Shown here piece after piece: positions 19,960 to 20,059 of a stretch of DNA of 20,059 nt (its first letter is position 1; each line of letters begins with the position of its first letter). The notes under the pieces were generated by a model. It did not search any database. It was not told where the DNA came from and worked only from the letters and a program-made list of their open reading frames with translations. Source of the DNA: WLMZ01 sp037140375 (GTDB lineage: Bacteria; Actinomycetota; Acidimicrobiia; Acidimicrobiales; Ilumatobacteraceae); the NCBI GenBank assembly GCA_037140375.1, contig JBAXER010000052.1, positions 1 to 20,059 of the forward strand, written 5' to 3'. The position numbers were made by a program, and so were the translations under genes.

Positions 19960-19998
19960 GTGGTCGTGAGGCTGCCAATGCAGCCCCACGATCACCAC
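19960..19998 (-). terminator. Long hairpin after tuf
   Basis: On the minus strand GTGGT, a three-base bulge and CGTGGGGCTGC pair with GCAGCCTCACG and ACCAC around an ATTG loop. There are 11 inner pairs including one G-U, and five outer pairs. It begins about 10 bases after the tuf stop codon. No T-run follows, so it may be a weak terminator or may protect the tuf 3' end while rpmG is read through. Confidence 0.55.
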
Positions 19999-20006
19999 CA
20001 ACGGGC

Positions 20007-20059
20007 TTACTTCAGGATCTTGACGACGCGGCCGGCGCCAACAGTACGACCACCCTCAC
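20007..20059 (-). CDS. tuf: Elongation factor Tu, 3' end only (copy upstream of rpmG)
   Basis: The last 16 complete codons read EGGRTVGAGRVVKILK before TAA, the conserved end of EF-Tu domain III. The rest lies beyond the window. This is a second copy, separate from the tuf whose start is at 1-54. It occupies the ancestral tufB position before rpmG-secE-nusG, while the other occupies the tufA position after fusA. Whether the two copies are identical cannot be judged, since the window shows different ends of each. Confidence 0.93.
   Translation of the reverse strand, partial: EGGRTVGAGRVVKILK

Overview
The window reads as a chromosomal core region of a GC-rich actinobacterium. Three things support this. 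RpoC carries a long coiled insertion near residues 140-290 of the kind seen in actinobacterial beta-prime. RpoB and RpoC open with actinobacterial-type sequence (RpoC begins MLDVN). NusG has an acidic N-terminal extension of about 60 residues. A deeper lineage such as Acidimicrobiia is plausible but is only an inference.

Layout. Almost everything is on the minus strand, so transcription runs from right to left. From the right edge: the 3' end of one tuf gene (20007-20059), rpmG, tRNA-Trp(CCA), secE, nusG, rplK, rplA, a structured leader, rplJ and rplL with a strong terminator. Next comes an accessory block (12239-15765), then rpoB and rpoC with a terminator. A lone plus-strand SDR oxidoreductase follows (3605-4372), then rpsL, rpsG, a strong terminator, fusA, and the 5' end of a second tuf gene (1-54). 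The window therefore joins the 'rif' cluster (tuf to rpoC) to the 'str' cluster (rpsL to tuf), with one tuf at each end in the same orientation.

Accessory content. Between rplL and rpoB lies a minus-strand, translationally coupled three-gene operon: a Tat-exported multicopper oxidase, a polytopic membrane protein of unknown function, and a signal peptidase I. The genes are joined by ATGA and GTGA four-base overlaps. The promoter region of this operon has paired 14-nt-period direct repeats and an AT-rich palindrome. Beside it, on the plus strand, is a HisA-type isomerase that resembles the eukaryotic HIS6 form rather than the usual actinobacterial HisA/PriA.

Regulation visible in the sequence. 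tuf and rpsL have nearly matching promoters (GCGGGTTGYCG, 17-nt spacer, TAACAT). rpoB has TTGACT-17-TAGGAT. The rplJL leader can form two mutually exclusive stems, consistent with an L10-type autoregulatory leader. Strong intrinsic terminators follow rpsG, rpoC and rplL. The rpsG terminator separates rpsL-rpsG from fusA, so the str cluster looks like three transcription units. RpsL carries Arg at position 88, where Lys is usual; this is a classical streptomycin-resistance position.

Most of the window is ordinary housekeeping sequence. The parts most worth a second look are the oxidase-membrane protein-peptidase operon with its control region, the eukaryotic-type HisA, and the S12 Arg88.
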